Below are positions 7,463-16,957 of a stretch of DNA of 64,000 bases, piece by piece. Position 1 is the stretch's first letter. Each line of letters opens with the position of its first letter. A program made the position numbers and the translations under genes. Under the pieces are notes generated by a model. That model saw only the letters and a program-made list of their open reading frames with translations. It had not been told where the DNA came from and searched no databases. Origin of the DNA: Lachnospiraceae bacterium GAM79 (GTDB lineage: Bacteria > Bacillota > Clostridia > Lachnospirales > Lachnospiraceae); contig CP085928.1 in NCBI GenBank assembly GCA_020735665.1, forward strand, positions 310,001 to 374,000, given 5' to 3'.

Positions 7463-8551
7463 ATGAACACAATTAGAAAACAAATAGGATATTTATACAC
7501 ATCATCCGTCCTTGGAAATTTATCTTTAACAGGGGCTTGGGTGGCAATATTGGCTGCCAGAGGATATAGTTTGGTCGAAATAGGTTTTGTGGAAACGGTC
7601 TTTCATGTAACCAGCATTATTTTTGAGATACCGTCAGGAATATTTGCGGATGTATTTGGAAGAAAAAATATGTTGATTGTGAGCAGTATTTTACGAATGA
7701 TTGCAAATGTTGTTATGATCGCATCAGGGAATTTGTTTACGATATGTCTGTCTATTGCACTTCATGCGATGAGTTACAATTTTTCATCAGGATCGGGAGA
7801 TGCTTTAGCATATGATTCTTTAAAAATCTATGGAGAAGAATCCTATTATGCAAAATATGAATCAGATCAGTTGAGTATATACCGTTTGTGTAATGGAATA
7901 TCAACTTTGTGTGCAGGATTTGCGTTATACATTGGTTATAGAGCCGCATATGGAACGGATATTTTAATGTGTCTGGTTCAGATATTTGTTTTAAATAGAA
8001 TATGGGAACATAGAGAACACAGGGATCATAAGGCAAATACAATTGTCCGTGCATTGGTTGACTGCTGGTGGGAAAGTATTCAGTTTCTAAAGGATGCAAG
8101 GAGAGCAATAGTTTTGATGTTGGTAAATTCGCTGGTAGGAGCAGGGGATATTTTACTGTTATTTTTCTTACAGGCTAAGCTGCCGGAGAGTGGAATCCCA
8201 AATGCCTTGCTTGGAATGGCACTCTTTATTATGGAACTTGGAGGAATCCTTGGAGCAAGGGTGATTCTGTTGTGTGATCGTTTACGGTACAGAACAGTAT
8301 TTGTATTAACCGGATTCCTTGTTCTTCTTGGTATAGCAGTGGAACATTCTGGTAATTATGTGATTATGACATTAGGTGGATTTATTGCGGCATTTAGTGA
8401 TGATGCATTACAGGTAAGAACAAATACGATACTTCAGAATATGTTCCCTTCGGAACAGAGGGCAACATTGATCTCTATGGAATCTTTTACATTTTCCATG
8501 ATCATGATCGTGTTGTCACCGCTTACAGGTATTCTATTTTCATGGTGGTAA
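7463..8551 (+). CDS. MFS transporter, likely drug exporter
   Basis: The 362-residue protein has about 11-12 hydrophobic segments and the MFS loop 2-3 signature in the form GIFADVFGRKN (about residues 57-67). EVPSGIFAD-like sequence is typical of a family of Firmicutes multidrug or macrolide-type exporters. It is somewhat short for the family (usually about 400), mainly at the C-terminus, which ends after LTGILFSWW. It is the sole gene behind the attenuator at 7346-7462, which supports an inducible drug-response role. Codon use is more AT-rich than in neighbours, compatible with transfer. The substrate is unknown. Confidence 0.85.
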   Translation: MNTIRKQIGYLYTSSVLGNLSLTGAWVAILAARGYSLVEIGFVETVFHVTSIIFEIPSGIFADVFGRKNMLIVSSILRMIANVVMIASGNLFTICLSIALHAMSYNFSSGSGDALAYDSLKIYGEESYYAKYESDQLSIYRLCNGISTLCAGFALYIGYRAAYGTDILMCLVQIFVLNRIWEHREHRDHKANTIVRALVDCWWESIQFLKDARRAIVLMLVNSLVGAGDILLLFFLQAKLPESGIPNALLGMALFIMELGGILGARVILLCDRLRYRTVFVLTGFLVLLGIAVEHSGNYVIMTLGGFIAAFSDDALQVRTNTILQNMFPSEQRATLISMESFTFSMIMIVLSPLTGILFSWW

Positions 8552-8745
8552 TTGTAACACCTGTATATTTGTCATATAAGAAATAACGCCTGTCATGTGA
8601 TTTCCAACCTGTTCAAAATCTATCAAAAAACTATCTTTTTTCCCATAAAAGTGAAAAGCATGTTATAATAAACACATGATTGTTTGTATGTAAAATAATA
8701 GTTTTGTGGTGTATAGAGTAGTAAAGATGAGAGGGAGGATCACCC

Positions 8746-10452
8746 GTGACAGTGGATGATATCAGAGAGAGAATTAAGAAAAAAGATATAGAACTGTATG
8801 TACAGGAATTACTACAGTTTGAGAATACATTTGATGGATTCAAAAAGGCGATCGAACCTCTGGCTGAGCGGCTTAAGATCGGCAGGGTAGCGGGACATTT
8901 GCACATTGAGGCAAATATCAAATCTGTACAGGATGAAGATCGTCATGATGTATTCTATGCCGGGGATGGCTTGTATTCCGAGAAAGGCAAATATCAGAAG
9001 ACATTTCAAGCGGTAGAAAACGGATATTGTGAGCTTACGGCATTCCCATATGAAAATGTAGAATGGAGCGAGGAAGAAAAAGAAGATATAGCTCTTCTCC
9101 TTGAGGTTTTATATCTTCATGTGACGAGATCCAGACTGATCCGTAAGACAAGAGAATATTCGTATTGTAATCTGATCACGATGCTCCCTAACAGTGCAGG
9201 CTTTGTCAGGATCATACAGCAGCATTTGCAGGATCAGACGATCTGTCAGTACAACGGCTTTTATTTTAACCTGAAAAGCTTTGGACTGCTCAGCTATAAG
9301 TATGGTGGTGCAGAAGGTGATCTGATGATCAAGCGTTATGCAGTCGCTGTCAGAAAATGGCTGGCAGAGGACGAGACACTGGCGCATCTGGGCGGAGATA
9401 ATTTCATGGCGCTGGTCAAGAAAAGCAGAACGGCAGAGTTCCTTCATCTTCTGGAAAAGGTTGAGGTAACAGCAAAGTATATGGGACGGGTCGTTCCGGT
9501 ATATATAGCGGCAGCGGCAGGTGCCTATGAGATAACGGCAAAGGACAGAGATCCCGGAAATATTATGAATGGTTTGTCGATTGCCGTCAGTTATGCCAGA
9601 CAGCACAAGCTTCCGTATGCGTTTTTAACGGACAAGATGCTGGAAGAAACAGTAGATGTTCAGCGGATGGAACAGATGCTTCCTGAGGCGTTGGAGAAAC
9701 GGGAATTTCAGGTGTATTATCAGCCGAAGGTTGATATCCGGACAGGTCAGATCGTAGGTACAGAGGCACTTGCAAGATGGATTCATAACGGAGAAGTGAT
9801 ACAACCATTTCGGTTTATTCCGACCATGGAGAGGAATGGATTTATCATTCATCTGGATCTGTATATTCTGAAGCGGGTCTGTGAGGCTATAAATGAATGG
9901 ATTGAGAAAGGGTATAAGCTTGTTCCGATATCTGTGAATATATCGAGAAATGATATTTCCGGGGTTGGGCATGATCCACGGATGTTGGCGGAACGAATTA
10001 TAAGGATCATAAAAGAGTATGATATTGATCCAAAGTATATCATCATAGAAGTAACAGAGACGACAGAAGCGAGTGAACAGAAGGATCTGTATGACTTTAT
10101 CAAGAATATGTCAGAAGCAGGTATTGCGACATCAATTGATGACTTTGGTACAGGCTGTTCGACCTTGAGTGTTCTTCGGGATTTCCCGGTAAACGAGATT
10201 AAGATCGATCGGTCATTTATCAATCATGAGGCATTTTCAACACAGGATCAGATCATTATTAAGAGTATCATTCAGATGGCAAGACAGTTGAATCTGAATG
10301 TCATAACCGAGGGAGTTGAGACGGAGGAGCAGGCAAGATTTCTTCTGGAACTTGGCTGTAACCATGCACAGGGCTATCTGTATGATAAACCATTAGAACA
10401 GAGTGCATTTGAAAGCAGGCTGTCAGTGGGAGGATATGATCGAAAGATATAG
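8746..10452 (+). CDS. Cyclic-di-GMP phosphodiesterase (degenerate GGDEF plus EAL)
   Basis: The 568-residue soluble protein has an uncharacterised N-terminal region (1-140), a GGDEF-like domain (about 140-300) whose active site reads GGDNF, and an EAL domain (about 315-560). The EAL motifs look intact: TEALARW, VNISRND, EVTETTEA, IDDFGTG, KIDRSFI, TEGVETEEQ and QGYLYDKPL. It should hydrolyse c-di-GMP to pGpG, while the GGDEF part is probably catalytically dead and regulatory. Translation begins at GTG (8746) behind GGGAGG at 8733-8738. It stands alone, with a TATAAT-like box at 8664. Confidence 0.92.
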   Translation: MTVDDIRERIKKKDIELYVQELLQFENTFDGFKKAIEPLAERLKIGRVAGHLHIEANIKSVQDEDRHDVFYAGDGLYSEKGKYQKTFQAVENGYCELTAFPYENVEWSEEEKEDIALLLEVLYLHVTRSRLIRKTREYSYCNLITMLPNSAGFVRIIQQHLQDQTICQYNGFYFNLKSFGLLSYKYGGAEGDLMIKRYAVAVRKWLAEDETLAHLGGDNFMALVKKSRTAEFLHLLEKVEVTAKYMGRVVPVYIAAAAGAYEITAKDRDPGNIMNGLSIAVSYARQHKLPYAFLTDKMLEETVDVQRMEQMLPEALEKREFQVYYQPKVDIRTGQIVGTEALARWIHNGEVIQPFRFIPTMERNGFIIHLDLYILKRVCEAINEWIEKGYKLVPISVNISRNDISGVGHDPRMLAERIIRIIKEYDIDPKYIIIEVTETTEASEQKDLYDFIKNMSEAGIATSIDDFGTGCSTLSVLRDFPVNEIKIDRSFINHEAFSTQDQIIIKSIIQMARQLNLNVITEGVETEEQARFLLELGCNHAQGYLYDKPLEQSAFESRLSVGGYDRKI

Positions 10453-10559
10453 AAGATAATGAGCATTATATATGATACAAACGGACTGGGACATTTGTAT
10501 AAGGCCGGAAAGCAGTCTGAAGGTATCGGATTTCAAATAATATAAGGAGAAAACAGAAA

Positions 10560-11360
10560 ATGGGATTTTTAACAGGTAAAACAGTTATTGTCACAGGTGG
10601 AGGACGTGCCGTATTAAGTGATGGCAGATGTGGTTCGATCGGTTACGGTATCGCTACAGCATATGCAAAAGAAGGCGCAAATGTCGTGATCACAGGACGA
10701 AATGTGAAGAAGTTGGAAGATGCAAAGGAAGAACTGGAACGCTTATATGGTATAAAGGTTCTGGCTGTTGCAGCAGATGTATCTGCCGGTGCGGATAATG
10801 AGGCAGTTGTTGCAAATGTTGTAAAGCAGACGATCGATACATTTGGCAGTATCGACGTATTGGTTAATAATGCACAGGCATCGGCATCCGGTGTTCCGCT
10901 TGCTGACCATACAACAGATCAGTTTAATCTGGCATTATATTCCGGACTGTATGCAACCTTCTATTATATGAAAGCGTGCTATCCATATCTGAAAGAGAGC
11001 AAGGGATCCGTTATCAACTTTGCATCCGGTGCAGGACTGTTCGGTAACTTTGGACAGTGTGCGTATGCAGCAGCAAAAGAAGGAATTCGTGGACTTACAA
11101 GAGTTGCAGCAACAGAATGGGCAAAGGATGGCGTAAATGTAAATATCATCTGCCCGCTTGCATGGACAGCACAGTTAGAACAGTTCAAGAATGCATATCC
11201 GGATGCATTTGACAAGAATGTTCATACACCTCCGATGGGTCATTTCGGTGATTCAGAGCTTGAGATCGGACGTGTATGTGTACAGCTTGCATCCCCTGAT
11301 TTCAAATATATGACAGGAGAGACGATCACTCTGGAAGGCGGACTTGGACAGAGACCATAG
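10560..11360 (+). CDS. Short-chain dehydrogenase/reductase
   Basis: The 266-residue protein has the SDR Rossmann fold. The catalytic residues are visible: NNAQAS, the Ser of NFASGAG near 157, and YAAAK near 170. The cofactor loop is unusual. TGGG is separated from GSIGYGIA by an extra segment (RAVLSDGRC), whereas classical SDRs have TGxxxGIG without insertion. ITGRN after beta-2 suggests NADP(H) use. The substrate is unknown; the 3-oxoacyl-ACP reductase-like class is the nearest guess. AAGGAG precedes the start. Confidence 0.87.
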   Translation: MGFLTGKTVIVTGGGRAVLSDGRCGSIGYGIATAYAKEGANVVITGRNVKKLEDAKEELERLYGIKVLAVAADVSAGADNEAVVANVVKQTIDTFGSIDVLVNNAQASASGVPLADHTTDQFNLALYSGLYATFYYMKACYPYLKESKGSVINFASGAGLFGNFGQCAYAAAKEGIRGLTRVAATEWAKDGVNVNIICPLAWTAQLEQFKNAYPDAFDKNVHTPPMGHFGDSELEIGRVCVQLASPDFKYMTGETITLEGGLGQRP

Positions 11361-11432
11361 TCTTAGGTATTAACGGAAAATCTTTAGATCATTCAATAAG
11401 AAAAAAATGATAATAAAACCGGAAAAAGCTAC

Positions 11433-11461
11433 TTGACAGTGCGGAACAGTTGAAATATACT
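11433..11461 (+). promoter_or_regulatory. Promoter of the thrS T-box leader
   Basis: TTGACA at 11433-11438 and TATACT at 11456-11461 are 17 bp apart. Transcription would begin just before the T-box leader. Confidence 0.85.
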
Positions 11462-11467
11462 TTGAAT

Positions 11468-11706
11468 AACGTGTTGATGAGAACAGTACTGAACGAAGAA
11501 TCTACAGAGAGAGATACATTTGGTGGAAGTATCTTAGAGGAGTCATTCAGGAAGACCAGCTCTGAGCGGCCCTAATCCGGTCCGGTGATTCCGTTATCAT
11601 CATGAATGAGATATTTCCACAGGAAATAAAAAGGGTGGAACCGCGATATAAGAATTATAATCGCCCCTTGTATAGATGAAAAAACGTCTGTACAGGGGCG
11701 TTTTTT
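11468..11706 (+). promoter_or_regulatory. T-box riboswitch, threonine specific
   Basis: The hallmark AGGGTGGAACCGCG lies at 11632-11645 and is followed by a terminator hairpin (CGCCCCTTGTATAGATG and GTCTGTACAGGGGCG) with TTTTTT ending at 11706. Stem I starts near 11475 (GATGAGAACAGTAC). The putative specifier loop reads GACCAG with ACC (Thr) at 11555-11557, matching the downstream threonyl-tRNA synthetase. Uncharged tRNA-Thr would pair with the specifier and T-box bulge and prevent termination, raising thrS expression on threonine starvation. Confidence 0.93.
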
Positions 11707-11808
11707 GTGCAATAGACAAAGAAACAGAAGGATTCCTGTACAAATAATTATCGGACATTGTACCATTGGGTGGGATGTCAGTTCAGGTAAAAGAAAGGAA
11801 ATAAGAAA

Positions 11809-13584
11809 ATGGTAGATTTTAAAGCAGACGAGAGATTAAATACGCTCAATCATTCCTGCGCCCATGTTATGGCACAGGCCGTAAAGCATTTGTATCCACA
11901 TGCAAAGTTCTGGGTTGGACCGGTTGTAAAAGAAGGTTTCTATTATGATATCGACCTTGGCGATGATGTTGTAAACGATGATGTGATCGCAGCTATCGAA
12001 AAAGAAATGAAGAAGATCTGTAAAGAGAGCAAGAAGATTTACAGACGTGAGGTTACAAAGGCAGAAGCACTTGAAATGTTCAAGGATGATTTCTACAAGC
12101 TGGATCTGATCGAAGGCTTAGAGGATGGAAATATTACAGTTTACGATCAGGGAGATTTCACAGATCTCTGTCGCGGACCACACGTTGATAACACAAAATT
12201 ATGCAAGAACTTCAAGTTAGTAAAATATTCCGGTGTATACTGGAAGGGTGATGCCAAGAACCATGTAATGCAGAGAATCTATGGTGTATGCTTCCCTACA
12301 GCAGAAGAACTGGAAGAACATCTGAAGTTATTAGAGGAAGCAAAAGACCGTGACCACAGAAAGATCGGTAAAGAGATGAATCTGTTCATGTCAGATGATC
12401 TGGTTGGACGTGGACTTCCTATGTTCCTTCCAAAGGGTTATATCGTATGGCAGGAGCTTGAAAATTATATCAAGAACAAGGAAAGAAAGCTTGGCTACCG
12501 TCATGTTATGACTCCTTGTGTTGGTACGGTAAATCTTTACAAGACATCCGGTCACTGGGATCATTACAAAGACAATATGTTCCCTGCAATGGAAGTTGAG
12601 GGTGAGTCTTTCGTGCTTCGTCCAATGAACTGCCCGCATCATATGATGATCTATGCAAACAAAATGCATTCCTATAAAGATCTTCCGATCCGTATTGGCG
12701 AGATTGCACATGATTTCCGTTTCGAAGCCAGTGGTACTTTAAAGGGAATCGAGAGAGGCAGACATTTTTGTCAGAACGATGCCCATCTGTTTGTAACACC
12801 GGAGCAGATCGAATCTGAATTCAAGCAGGTTGTTGACTTGATCTTCGACACCTATAAGGATTTCAATATCACAGATTATCGTTGTGTTCTGTCCTTAAGA
12901 GATCCTGAGGATAAGGTGAAATATCATGATGACGATGAGATGTGGAATACAGCGGAGGACGCACTCCGTAAAGTATTGGATGATATCGGTATCGAATACA
13001 CAGAAGAGATCGGTGAAGCAGCATTCTATGGTCCAAAGCTTGATGTAAATGTTAAGCCGGCGATCGGAAATGAATATACATTATCTACATGCCAGCTTGA
13101 CTTCTGTCTTCCTGCAAAATTCAACCTGACATATATTGATAAGGATGGTACAAAGAAGACTCCTGTCGTTCTTCACAGAGCAATCCTTGGTTCCTTAGAT
13201 CGTTTCATGGCATACATTCTGGAGGAGACAAAGGGAAATCTGCCACTTTGGTTAGCACCGGTACAGGCCAGAATCCTTCCTGTAAAGAATGAAGATGAGG
13301 AATTAAATGCATATGCACATGAGCTGTATGATTTCTTAGATGATAACAACATCCGTGTCGAGATCGATGAACGTGCAGAGAAGCTTGGCTATCGTGTAAG
13401 AGCTGCTCAGGTTGAGAAGGTTCCGTATCTGATCATCCTTGGTAAGAATGAGGTAAATGATAAGACTGTCAGCTACAGACTTCATGGTGAGCAGAAGACA
13501 ACAACTGTTCCTATGGATGAATTTCTTGCAATGCTTCAGGATGAGATCAAGACCAAGAAGTTAAATCCTGCCGCATCCAAGTAA
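11809..13584 (+). CDS. thrS: Threonyl-tRNA synthetase without TGS domain
   Basis: This class II synthetase charges tRNA-Thr. The 591-residue product starts at the editing domain (NHSCAHVMAQAV near residue 15) and lacks the N-terminal TGS domain of the usual roughly 640-residue enzyme. The catalytic core is complete: RPMNCPHHM with the zinc cysteine, motif 2 region FRFEASGTLKGIERGR, QNDAHLF, motif 3 HRAILGSLDRF, then the anticodon-binding domain from about 485. The start at 11809 follows AAAGGAAA; no in-frame extension is available upstream because of the T-box. Expression is controlled by that T-box. Confidence 0.96.
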   Translation: MVDFKADERLNTLNHSCAHVMAQAVKHLYPHAKFWVGPVVKEGFYYDIDLGDDVVNDDVIAAIEKEMKKICKESKKIYRREVTKAEALEMFKDDFYKLDLIEGLEDGNITVYDQGDFTDLCRGPHVDNTKLCKNFKLVKYSGVYWKGDAKNHVMQRIYGVCFPTAEELEEHLKLLEEAKDRDHRKIGKEMNLFMSDDLVGRGLPMFLPKGYIVWQELENYIKNKERKLGYRHVMTPCVGTVNLYKTSGHWDHYKDNMFPAMEVEGESFVLRPMNCPHHMMIYANKMHSYKDLPIRIGEIAHDFRFEASGTLKGIERGRHFCQNDAHLFVTPEQIESEFKQVVDLIFDTYKDFNITDYRCVLSLRDPEDKVKYHDDDEMWNTAEDALRKVLDDIGIEYTEEIGEAAFYGPKLDVNVKPAIGNEYTLSTCQLDFCLPAKFNLTYIDKDGTKKTPVVLHRAILGSLDRFMAYILEETKGNLPLWLAPVQARILPVKNEDEELNAYAHELYDFLDDNNIRVEIDERAEKLGYRVRAAQVEKVPYLIILGKNEVNDKTVSYRLHGEQKTTTVPMDEFLAMLQDEIKTKKLNPAASK

Positions 13585-13676
13585 TACAGAGTACAAATAA
13601 GGATAAGCCGTCGGAAGCAGATTTCCGGTGGCAGATCCTTCAAAATATCATCTTTCAAAATATCAGAAACCGGCAC

Positions 13677-13705
13677 TTGATGTATGGGTAACCGCATGCT
13701 ATAAT
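13677..13705 (+). promoter_or_regulatory. Promoter of the NiCo-riboswitch/CDF transcript
   Basis: TTGATG at 13677-13682 and TATAAT at 13700-13705 are spaced 17 bp apart, about 40 bp before the riboswitch aptamer. Confidence 0.75.
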
Positions 13706-13743
13706 GTATCAATACTTTTTGCACTGCATATCAATCTACAGTA

Positions 13744-13858
13744 CAAACTGAGCAGGCGGTGGGATGACCACAGGGCCGGGCCACACAGGGTGGCAGCAGA
13801 TAAAGAATGAATTTATGATCTGCGGGACAGTAGTTACTATTTGTTCCGCAGGTTTTTT
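13744..13858 (+). promoter_or_regulatory. NiCo (czcD) riboswitch with terminator
   Basis: The conserved order of the NiCo aptamer is present: ACTGAGCAGGC (from 13747), a hairpin ending near GACCACAGG, GCCGGG, a third hairpin closing with GGTGGCAGCAGAT, and GCGGGACAG at 13823-13830 closing the junction. The closing strand CTGCGGGA (13820-13827) can instead pair with TTCCGCAG (13844-13851) to make a terminator with six T residues. Metal binding would therefore favour readthrough into the efflux gene. The class was described as Ni(II)/Co(II) sensing, and later work argued for Fe(II). Confidence 0.9.
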
Positions 13859-13960
13859 ATTATTCCGGCTACAGCCGGTCAGAGATAATTCTATTGATCT
13901 GATGGAAAGATTATTAATTGCGTTGCATAAAGTTATCTTATATATGCGGAGGTAACTATT

Positions 13961-15100
13961 ATGGCACAAGAAAATCAGGATTCTAAGAAAAGGGCAGCGG
14001 TCGGTAAGATGACCGGTTTCATAGGGGTATTGTGTAACCTGCTGTTGGCAGGCAGCAAGCTTGTGATCGGAAAGTTGGCCGCATCTACATCAATTACTGC
14101 AGATGGATTGAACAATCTGTCGGATGCAGCAAGCTCCATTGTAACATTACTCGGATTTAAGCTGGCAGAGAAGCCGGCAGACAAAGAACATCCATACGGA
14201 CATGCGAGATTTGAATATCTGGCAAGTCTGGTTGTGGCTGCTATGATCCTTGTGATCGGATTTGAATTGGCAAAGACATCGGTACTCAAGCTGATCCATC
14301 CGGCATCGATCGAATTTTCCATGCTGATGATCATTGTGCTGATCGGTTCGATCCTGGTAAAACTCTGGATGATGTTCTTTTATCGTAAGATGGGAGATAA
14401 GATTCAGTCAAATACCTTATTTGCTGCAGCCGCAGACAGCAGAAATGATGTGCTGACAACAGCTGCGGTTCTTGCCGCAACAGTTGTAGAACATATCAGC
14501 GGATGGAAAATAGATGGCCTTATGGGTGGGCTGGTATCTGTTTTTATCATTGTAAGTGGAATTTCGCTTGCAAAGGATACAATCTCTCCGCTTCTTGGAG
14601 AAGGTGCAAATACCGGTTTGCGGGAACAGCTTATTGGATATATAAGTAGCTGTCCGTTGGTACTTGGCTGCCATGACCTGTTGGTACATGATTATGGTCC
14701 GGGCAGACAGTATGCAAGTATTCATGTAGAGATCGATAAGAAGATCGATCCAATGGTGTGTCATGATGAGATTGACCGCATCGAACGGGAATGCCTGAAC
14801 CGATTTGGTGTGCATATGGTCATTCATTACGATCCGGTTATCACAGATGATGCAGAGCTTGATCAGATACACCATCAGGTACTTACTATCCTGCAGCAAA
14901 TAGATACAGAAATAACAATCCATGATTTCCGCGTACACACTCATGAGGGAAAGAAAGAACTTGTTTTTGATATGGTTGTTCCATCGGAATGGCAGGGGCA
15001 GGAAAAGAATATCGTGCGGGAGCTGACGGAACGGTTGCAAAAAGAAAACAAAGAGACATATTTGACAAAAATTACATTTGACCTTGAGGACAGGGCGTAG
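13961..15100 (+). CDS. Cation diffusion facilitator metal exporter
   Basis: This 379-residue CDF protein would export divalent metal in exchange for protons. The transmembrane part has six hydrophobic segments with DGLNNLSDAASS in TM2 and AADSRNDVLTT in TM5. The metal site thus reads as NxxxD plus DxxxD rather than the HxxxD of zinc transporters. HPYGH lies near residue 79. The C-terminal cytoplasmic domain (about 215-379) is the usual dimerising domain plus an extension. GGAGG precedes the ATG. It is the only gene behind the NiCo riboswitch, so nickel, cobalt or iron efflux is the likely role. Confidence 0.92.
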   Translation: MAQENQDSKKRAAVGKMTGFIGVLCNLLLAGSKLVIGKLAASTSITADGLNNLSDAASSIVTLLGFKLAEKPADKEHPYGHARFEYLASLVVAAMILVIGFELAKTSVLKLIHPASIEFSMLMIIVLIGSILVKLWMMFFYRKMGDKIQSNTLFAAAADSRNDVLTTAAVLAATVVEHISGWKIDGLMGGLVSVFIIVSGISLAKDTISPLLGEGANTGLREQLIGYISSCPLVLGCHDLLVHDYGPGRQYASIHVEIDKKIDPMVCHDEIDRIERECLNRFGVHMVIHYDPVITDDAELDQIHHQVLTILQQIDTEITIHDFRVHTHEGKKELVFDMVVPSEWQGQEKNIVRELTERLQKENKETYLTKITFDLEDRA

Positions 15101-15185
15101 TTCATTAACAGAATAGTTTACGCTGGGTGAATATTGGAAGACAGGGAACAAATGAGACAATTATAAAGATAATGGGGAAGTATAT

Positions 15186-16736
15186 ATGTCCGGGCAGAAG
15201 AATCAAAAGGGAAAATACAGAAATTATATATTGGCCATAACAGGACTGGCAGTTTTTAATTTTTTATTTCTGGGAACGGAATATTTCTTTGATGATCGGA
15301 TGGCGGAACTGGTACCTGCAGGTCGAGTCGTATGGGCACAGAGCATTATTCTTACAGTCAGTGTAGCAGGATTTCTGGTCTATCCGATTTTGAAACACTA
15401 TCAGGAAAACCGACAAGGAATGGTCATGCAGATTATTTTAGGAGTGATCTGTATGTTAAGTATTTGGATGATGACAGGTAACAGATCGGAACGGAGTTTG
15501 TTGATCTGGGGTTGCGTGTTCTTTTTGTTTGCGGGTATGTATGGCAGTAAGGTGCATGATCAGGCAGCGAATATCCTGAAAAACAGCAATCATATGGCAT
15601 TGATGGTTGGAACCGCTTATGCGGCAGGTCTGTTGCTTCAGTTTGTAAATAATAATCTGATCACAGACAATCGGATTCAGGTATCTATGCTACTGATATT
15701 TGTTGTGATCTTTGTAATACTTGTGGATTGTTTTAAGATAGAGGATGAGGCGGAAGTGCAGAATAATGCTTCGATCCATCCGGGACTTACCTGTGGAGCA
15801 CTGGTTTGTTGTGTCCTTTTAATGACATTCATATTTGCGGCTCTGGATAACATTGTTACTTACTATCATGCAAAGGGTGCGATCGATGTAGGTGAATGGC
15901 CGAGGCTTCTGCTGGCTTTAAGTGGAATCCTTGCGGGAATTTTATTTGATCTGAAGAAACGCAGATATATGAGTCTGGTCATGTACTGTGTGACGGTCTT
16001 ATCCGTGCTCTGTATCTTATTGATCGGTATAGGTGGCTCGATCCTTGCGGGACTGCTTGTGTTCTATCCGGCAGCAGGATTTTTCGTTGTGTTCTTCACA
16101 ACCGGTTTTATGGAAGTATCTTATTATACGCGAGTCCCTGCATTATGGGCAGGATTCGGCAGAGCTATTAACAATATCGGAGCCGGTATCGTCGGCTTTA
16201 TCTCAACCATGCTGCCGTATGCCATGTCGGTAAATGCAGATGAAAATGTAAGCGGCGAGGGATTATCTCCGATGCTTTTTGCGAGTATCGTGATCCTTAT
16301 TTTATTTGTGATGATCAGTATAGCGATGTTCATTTACAGTAGTCAGCTTCGCGTGAATATCATAGAGGAACGATTTGAACGTAAGGAAGATATGGATGGG
16401 CTTACGGTGGAAGTTGCATCTGCAACAACGGGTTCTGTATTTGATTCGGTTTCAGGAAAACACGACATTGAATCGGAAAATGTGATAAAAGGGTCGGACG
16501 GTACAGACGCTGTTGATTATTTTGCCCGATTTGCAGAGAAATATCGTCTGACAGACAGAGAGCAGGAAGTGTTAAGAGAACTTCTGGAATCGGATGAAAG
16601 TGTGCAGGATATTGCAGGAAAGCTGTATATTTCAAGGACTGCGCTCTATAAACATATCTCATCGCTGAATGAAAAGACAGATACAAGGTCAAGGATCGGC
16701 TTGATCCAGTTCTATTATGCGTGGAGAAACCGATAA
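15186..16736 (+). CDS. Membrane-embedded LuxR-family regulator (MFS-like sensor plus HTH)
   Basis: The 516-residue protein starts with about 12 hydrophobic segments over residues 12-385, arranged like a major facilitator protein. It then has a linker of about 65 residues and a C-terminal LuxR/GerE-type helix-turn-helix (about 452-512: LTDREQEVLRELL, IAGKLYISRTALYKHISSL). It therefore looks like a one-component, membrane-bound transcription factor whose transporter-like part may sense a solute. Similar architectures occur from memory in gut Eggerthellaceae. The target may be the secreted protein gene 220 bp downstream, which is inference only. No close transport motif is evident. Confidence 0.8.
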   Translation: MSGQKNQKGKYRNYILAITGLAVFNFLFLGTEYFFDDRMAELVPAGRVVWAQSIILTVSVAGFLVYPILKHYQENRQGMVMQIILGVICMLSIWMMTGNRSERSLLIWGCVFFLFAGMYGSKVHDQAANILKNSNHMALMVGTAYAAGLLLQFVNNNLITDNRIQVSMLLIFVVIFVILVDCFKIEDEAEVQNNASIHPGLTCGALVCCVLLMTFIFAALDNIVTYYHAKGAIDVGEWPRLLLALSGILAGILFDLKKRRYMSLVMYCVTVLSVLCILLIGIGGSILAGLLVFYPAAGFFVVFFTTGFMEVSYYTRVPALWAGFGRAINNIGAGIVGFISTMLPYAMSVNADENVSGEGLSPMLFASIVILILFVMISIAMFIYSSQLRVNIIEERFERKEDMDGLTVEVASATTGSVFDSVSGKHDIESENVIKGSDGTDAVDYFARFAEKYRLTDREQEVLRELLESDESVQDIAGKLYISRTALYKHISSLNEKTDTRSRIGLIQFYYAWRNR

Positions 16737-16957
16737 AGGTATAAATGCGTCTGACGATTGGAATAGGACTGGATTCAAGCCTATATGATGATCAATCCTG
16801 GAAGATGTGAGTCCTGTTAATAAAAACTTGCTTTTGAGTGGATTTATGTGACGATATTGCGGTAAAAATATAAAAAAGAACAAATGTAAACTTATAAATC
16901 GCCAGTTTATCAGATATACTTCATGGCATAGTATAACCATGAAAGGAGGAAATGGGT

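Noticed and set aside
13607-13632. GCCGTCGGAA / TTTCCGGTGGC hairpin after thrS as terminator
   Set aside because: It has mismatches and no T-run.
14417-15160. Long 247-codon minus-strand frame over the cation efflux gene
   Set aside because: It is antisense to a clear CDF gene, Cys/His/Tyr-rich without any domain, and has no ribosome binding site.
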